Shown here piece after piece: positions 47,201 to 53,200 of a stretch of DNA of 55,479 nucleotides. Source of the DNA: an uncultured Bacteroidota bacterium (GTDB lineage Bacteria; Bacteroidota; Bacteroidia; Flavobacteriales; Flavobacteriaceae); contig CABXRK010000005.1 of the NCBI GenBank assembly GCA_902514625.1, forward strand, positions 1 through 55,479. The letters run 5' to 3'. The notes beneath the pieces were generated by a model. It did no database searches. It was not told the origin of the DNA and saw only the letters and a list, made by a program, of their open reading frames with translations. Position 1 is the stretch's first letter; the number at the start of each line of letters is the position of its first letter. A program made the translations under genes and the position numbers.

Positions 47201-50200
47201 CCAGTGGCTCTGATGGTTATACTACCCCAGCAGATTCTGATGGTAATTCAGTCAAGGATTTTCAACAAGACACTTATGATGTGGGTTGTTATTATCCAGG
47301 ATTAGATGCAATTAAAACTTATAATATAATTGATAATAATGGAAATTCTTTAAATGATCTTGGAGATGAGGTAGTTTATACTATTACCGTTTCTAATACT
47401 GGTATTTTACCATTACAATTAACCACTCTTACAGATAATTTAAGATCGGAGACTGGTGCTTCAATTTCCTCACTTACCCTTGACTTTACTTCTGTTTCAT
47501 CAACTACTGAATCTGCAGTTGCTACTAACCTTTTTAGGTATTCCAACTATTTAAATCACAATAATGATAGTAGTAGATGGTATAGAAATGGAAGTATGGG
47601 CGGTCAAATTCAGAGTTATAACAATGCGCCTGCTAATATAGATTATTATTTCAATACAAATTCTGGGTCTTCCCATTCTGATGTAAATGCTTTTTTTCCA
47701 ACTGTAGGATTTGGAACTACACCTTCAAATGATTATACCCCCAGTGAGAATAGATTGTATAATAGTCGTGTTTACAATGGTTATGATGGTGCTATTGGAA
47801 GTAAATTAAACAGTTATATGTATCAAAATATTGCTCTTGAGCCCAATACAACTTATACTATTTCTGCTTGGATATCTAGAGGAACCAGCAGTAGCAATTC
47901 AATTTATTGGGATGATCCATTTAACTTTGTTGTTTGGCAAGGATCAAGCGGTACGGGAAATGCTAGAGAGAATTCTCAAGGGTTTATTCCTTCGAGTTAC
48001 TATAGTCAGGGAACCAATGCTTTTGATAGGGTTTCTTATACTTTTACAACGGGAGCAACCATTGGAGCTACATCTAGAGTGGGGTATTCTCCGGGATACA
48101 ATCAAGGTTATGGTCAACATATTTGGGGGATGCAATTTGAGAAGGGTTCCACTCCTTCGGATTATTATATTTATACTTATTCGAGTATAAGTGCTGCTCC
48201 ACCGGGAAATTTAGGATATTTTGATCCTCGAACAACAAACTTGCCAATTGGAGCGGTAGCAACCTATACCACGACATTAACATTAACTCAAGATGTTCTT
48301 AACCAGGCTAATACATTAATGAATAGTGTTGATTTAATAGGTTCTTATATTACCCCTGGTGGTATTTCAGGTACGGTAACAGCAACCTCCGATGACAACG
48401 ATGATACTGATGGTAATACTGTGGATGATCCTACTGAAACACCCTTAAATAATACTGCAGGTATGTCGTTGACAAAAACCTATTCCGTATCAGATCAAAA
48501 TGGAAATGGAATTACTGATGTGGGAGATATTATAACTTATTCGTTAAATGTTTCAAATACTGGAAACGTTGCTCTTTCAACACTTTCTGTTACAGACACT
48601 TTATCAAACTTGGATGGTGATCTTATTCAATCATCAAATATATCATCTATGACAGTTGCTGGGTCTAAAAATTATTTTAAGTATTCTAATTATTTAAGAG
48701 TAAATAATAATAGTTACTGGAAGAATCAAAATGGTCATAGCAATCAAAATTATCATTGGCAAAATTGGAATCCTGGAAATTTAAAATATTATTTCAGCAC
48801 CGCCTCTGGAAGAAACTACTCTGATGTAGATGATTTTTTTACTACTGAAGGGTTTGGAATTACACCCACTGATGATATTCAATCAGGAGAGGGTTATTTA
48901 GAGAGTGGAAGGGTGGCTGGGAATTCTAACTATTCAAATACTACTGATTTAGCTGTAAGAAAGAATAATTATTATTTTCAGGACATTACACTTGAACCTG
49001 GAACAACCTATACAATTTCAGGTTGGTTAGCACGAGGTAACTCTGGATCAGTTTCCAGATATGATGATCCTTTTTATTTTATGTATATGCACGGGACATC
49101 TCACAATGTAAATGATGTTGTTTATTCTGACCCTATAGTCCCTAGTTATAATTATGACAGTGGTGATGTAAATGCTAATTTTCAAAGATATTCTTTTACT
49201 TTCACTACCCCTTTAACTCTTTCTGGAACTTCAAGAGTAGGTTTTTCATTTGGTTATAATGATAATTATGGTCAGATGTATTGGGGAATGCAATTAGAAA
49301 AAGGATCAACAGCAGGGAGGTATATTTATACTTGGAGTAATACGAATGAGACTCCCGACTTAATAAATGAGACAGTAGACTATACAAAGTGGAATAGTGG
49401 GGAACCTAATAGTGGAAGTCCGTATGATTATGCTATAATGTATTCTTCAACTAATCCATATTCCCAGGATGATCAAGGGAGCAGTAATTATCGTCATATA
49501 GTTGAGTTTAGTAGCGTTGTCTCTCCAACACCTTCAGGTTATGAAAATTATTTAGGAGAATTAAATGGGCACACTTATTTTCAGGATGATGGCACTCAAA
49601 ATTATACCAATTCTAAAAATCAGGCAGAGACGGCGGGAGGGTATCTTTTTTCTCCTAACACTAAAAGTGAGTGGGATTATATAGGCACACAAGTAAACGC
49701 TGTTCGGTCAAATCAATGGCATTACATTGGAGTTTATCAAGACACTTCCAGAGATGATTATGAGGAACCTGAAAAGGGATGGGTTAATTCAGATGGTAAT
49801 TTAGTATCCACACCAAAAATTGCTGAGTTTACTGGAATTGGTAATGGTGAAGAAGCAACTTTTCAATATAAATATACCATCACCCAGGCTGATTATGATG
49901 CTGGGGGATTGTCCAATACGGCTATAATAAGCGATGCTTCTTCTGGAGCCTCAGACACCTCTGATGATGGGGACGATACCGATGGAAATACTGTTGATGA
50001 CCCCACTGTTTTAAATGTTGATAAAGTTGTTGCTTTTGAGGTTACCAAAACAGCGTCTGTAACTGATAACGGGGATACTATAAATGGGGTAGAAGATATT
50101 GTTGAATATACAATAAAGGTAAAAAATACTGGAACGGTTAATCTAAATCAATTAGTAATTGAAGATATTCTTTCTGATGCATCAAGTAGCACGCTATCTT

Positions 50201-53200
50201 TAAATTCTACCCCTACATATGTTCAGACAAATAAATTCATTAAGGGTTCTGATTTGAATACTAATGATTATTGGGGTAATTCAAGTGAGCCAAATTCAAG
50301 CTCTACAAATAGAAGATATGCCCAATTTAGGGTTAATTCAATAGGGAATGAAGGGTTTTGGGATGAATATAATTATAATCAATCAATAAGATATATAGTT
50401 GAGTCTTCCATTGCAACCACAACATTTAATGCTGGGAGTGGCTATGTTTATTTTGGATTTCACAATGGTCATTATTATTATGCCTCAGGAAGCACAGCAG
50501 ATTATGCCACTGCTAAATCAAATTCAACAACAGCTTATAGTACAATACTTATAATAAATAATGATGCTGAATTTCAGTTTATCAAAGGAAAAAGAGCGGA
50601 TTTGGCAACTATTTATAACGCGTATTATTGGATAGGTCTTGAGCAGGATCATAGTGCTTCGGACTATGCTCATCCTAGAGGAGGGTGGTATTGGGCAGAT
50701 GGGACCCCTTTATCTAAATCAGGGCAAGTTAGCGTAACAACAGTTGCTGCAACAACTACAATTAATATTAATGAAGAATTAACCTACACTGCTTCTTATA
50801 CGATTACGCAACAAGATGTTGATACGGGACTTATCTCTAATATTGTCTCATCAACGGCTGTATCAATATCAAGTGTAACAGTCACGGATACATCAGATGA
50901 CAGGTCTTGTGGTGCAGGAGATTATGTAAGTTCTTATTGGACTTCTAGCCATCCATCCTCTACAAGTGGTTATGAATATGCGGGTTTATACAGAAATGAT
51001 GGTAAAATAATTTCCATGCCTAATGTGTCTGCTGAACATATTTTAGAGATGAATTCAGCTAGTGTAACACCAACAGGGTATGTCTTTGGGGGTTCTTATG
51101 GTGGTCATGGGTATTATTACTATCCAGGTGAATTAACATGGGAGGGTGCAAAAATAAAAGCGAAAGCCTCGGGAGGTTATTTGCTTGTGATTAATTCAAC
51201 AGCTGAATTAAATTACATTACTTCAATGAAGAATAATTTAACAAATCCTTCAGATTCCGCACAGTCATCCTGGATTGGTTTAAAACAAGATGAGTTTTCT
51301 TGTAGTTATTCTGAACCCTCAGGAGGGTGGTTTTGGGTAGATACATCTGACAATAAAGATCCTTCCAATACGGTGTTAGATAATAGCCCTTTAATGGAGG
51401 TGACAAAAACTGCTACTGTTTCTGATGTTAATGCAAATAGTTTAAATGATGCTGGAGATATAATTGTATACACGATAACTGTTGAGAATAAAGGGAATGT
51501 TACCATTAGCACACCTACTTTTAATGAGTATTTGATAGATGGAGAAGGGACAAATTTAACAAGTTCTTTAGTCGGACCAACGTATACCTCAAAAACTTTT
51601 AGCCCAACAATTAAAGAGATTCAAGTCACTGTGGCTGCTGGTAGTGGTGGAGGTAATAAGTATTTCTTAAATGGAATCGAGGCTAAAGATGTTGTTTTTC
51701 AAAGAGGTTATACCTATAGGTTTTTTCAAAGTGAGGCTTCCAATTCAGGCCATCTATTAAAGTTAAGCACTGTCGATGATGGAACTAACGGTGGAGGCTC
51801 TGCATACACTACTAATGTTACTGAAACTGGCACTCCTGGTAATGCAGGGGCATATACAGAAATAAAAATTACGGATACTACTCCAGCTTTATTTTATTAT
51901 TGTTCTAACCATGCTGGAATGGGAGGTAATAGTGTTTTTCTTCCAGGAGCCGCTATTGTACCAAAAATTTTAAGGCCTTTTGAAACCGAGACTTATACAG
52001 CTACATATACTATTGGTGCAGCATCAGGAGGCACGGCGTTTATTAGCAATACAGTCTCTGTAACTGGAAGCACTTTTGGTCAGACCAATAATGTCAGTGA
52101 TACCTCTGATGATGGAGATGACACTGATGGCAATACTGTTGATGATGAGACTAGAGTTGATCTCTCTCCCGTAGCTAGCTTTGAAGTAACAAAAACAGGG
52201 ACTAAAACTATAGATGATGGAGATGGTTTATTAGGGCCTGGCGATACGATTACTTATACCTATGTTGTTAGCAATACAGGTAATTTAAAAATTGAAGGAA
52301 TAACCCTTACCGATACAATGATAGATGGTTATGGGAATTCTATTTCTTTGTCAACCGGGCCTACTTTTGTTTCAGCCTCTCTAGGGTCAACTTCAGGAAC
52401 GATAGAGCTTTCAGAGATAGCATCTTATACAGGAACATATGTTCTTCCTCAGCAGACTGTAAATAGTGGTCTGGTTTCTAATTCATTATATGTTGCAGGA
52501 AGCACTTATGGGTTTACAAATAATGTAACCGACACCTCTGATGATGGTGATGATACTGATGGTAATACTGTGGATGATCCCCTTGTTATTCCTATCCCTG
52601 AAGTTTTAGATTTAGAGGTTACTAAAACAGCTATAGTTAATGATCTTAATCAAGATGGAATAACCAATTTAGGAGATCAAATACACTATACATTTACTAT
52701 TAACAACAAAGGAAACACATCAATTAATACTTTAACTTTTGTTGATAACTTATTGGATTTCAGTGGATCTACTGTGACAAATACAATTCTTACAATTCCG
52801 GAAGGCCAAAACTTATTTGGTAGATCAAATGCCATTGATGATACCGATAATGTTTGGGATGATAATGGAACTCCTTCAGGAGGAGATCGAAATTGTTCTC
52901 AGGCTGAATGTTTAGATATTCCAAAAGGAATACCATATTATTATGGGTCGCCGTCAGGAAGTACATTTAACGCAGACCTTCAAACAGTTTTCCCTAATAC
53001 TGGATTCGGAACAACCTCCCAGGCGGGAAATGCATCTGCTTCAAACGGAATGAGAGCTTCAAGATTATGGTCATCATCGGATACCTCATTTGTTTATCAG
53101 GATATAACTTTTGATGCCAATACTGACTATACAATATCTATTTATGCTAAAGCAACAACAGGTCCATTTAATGATCCTATGCATTTTGTGGTTTGGGATG

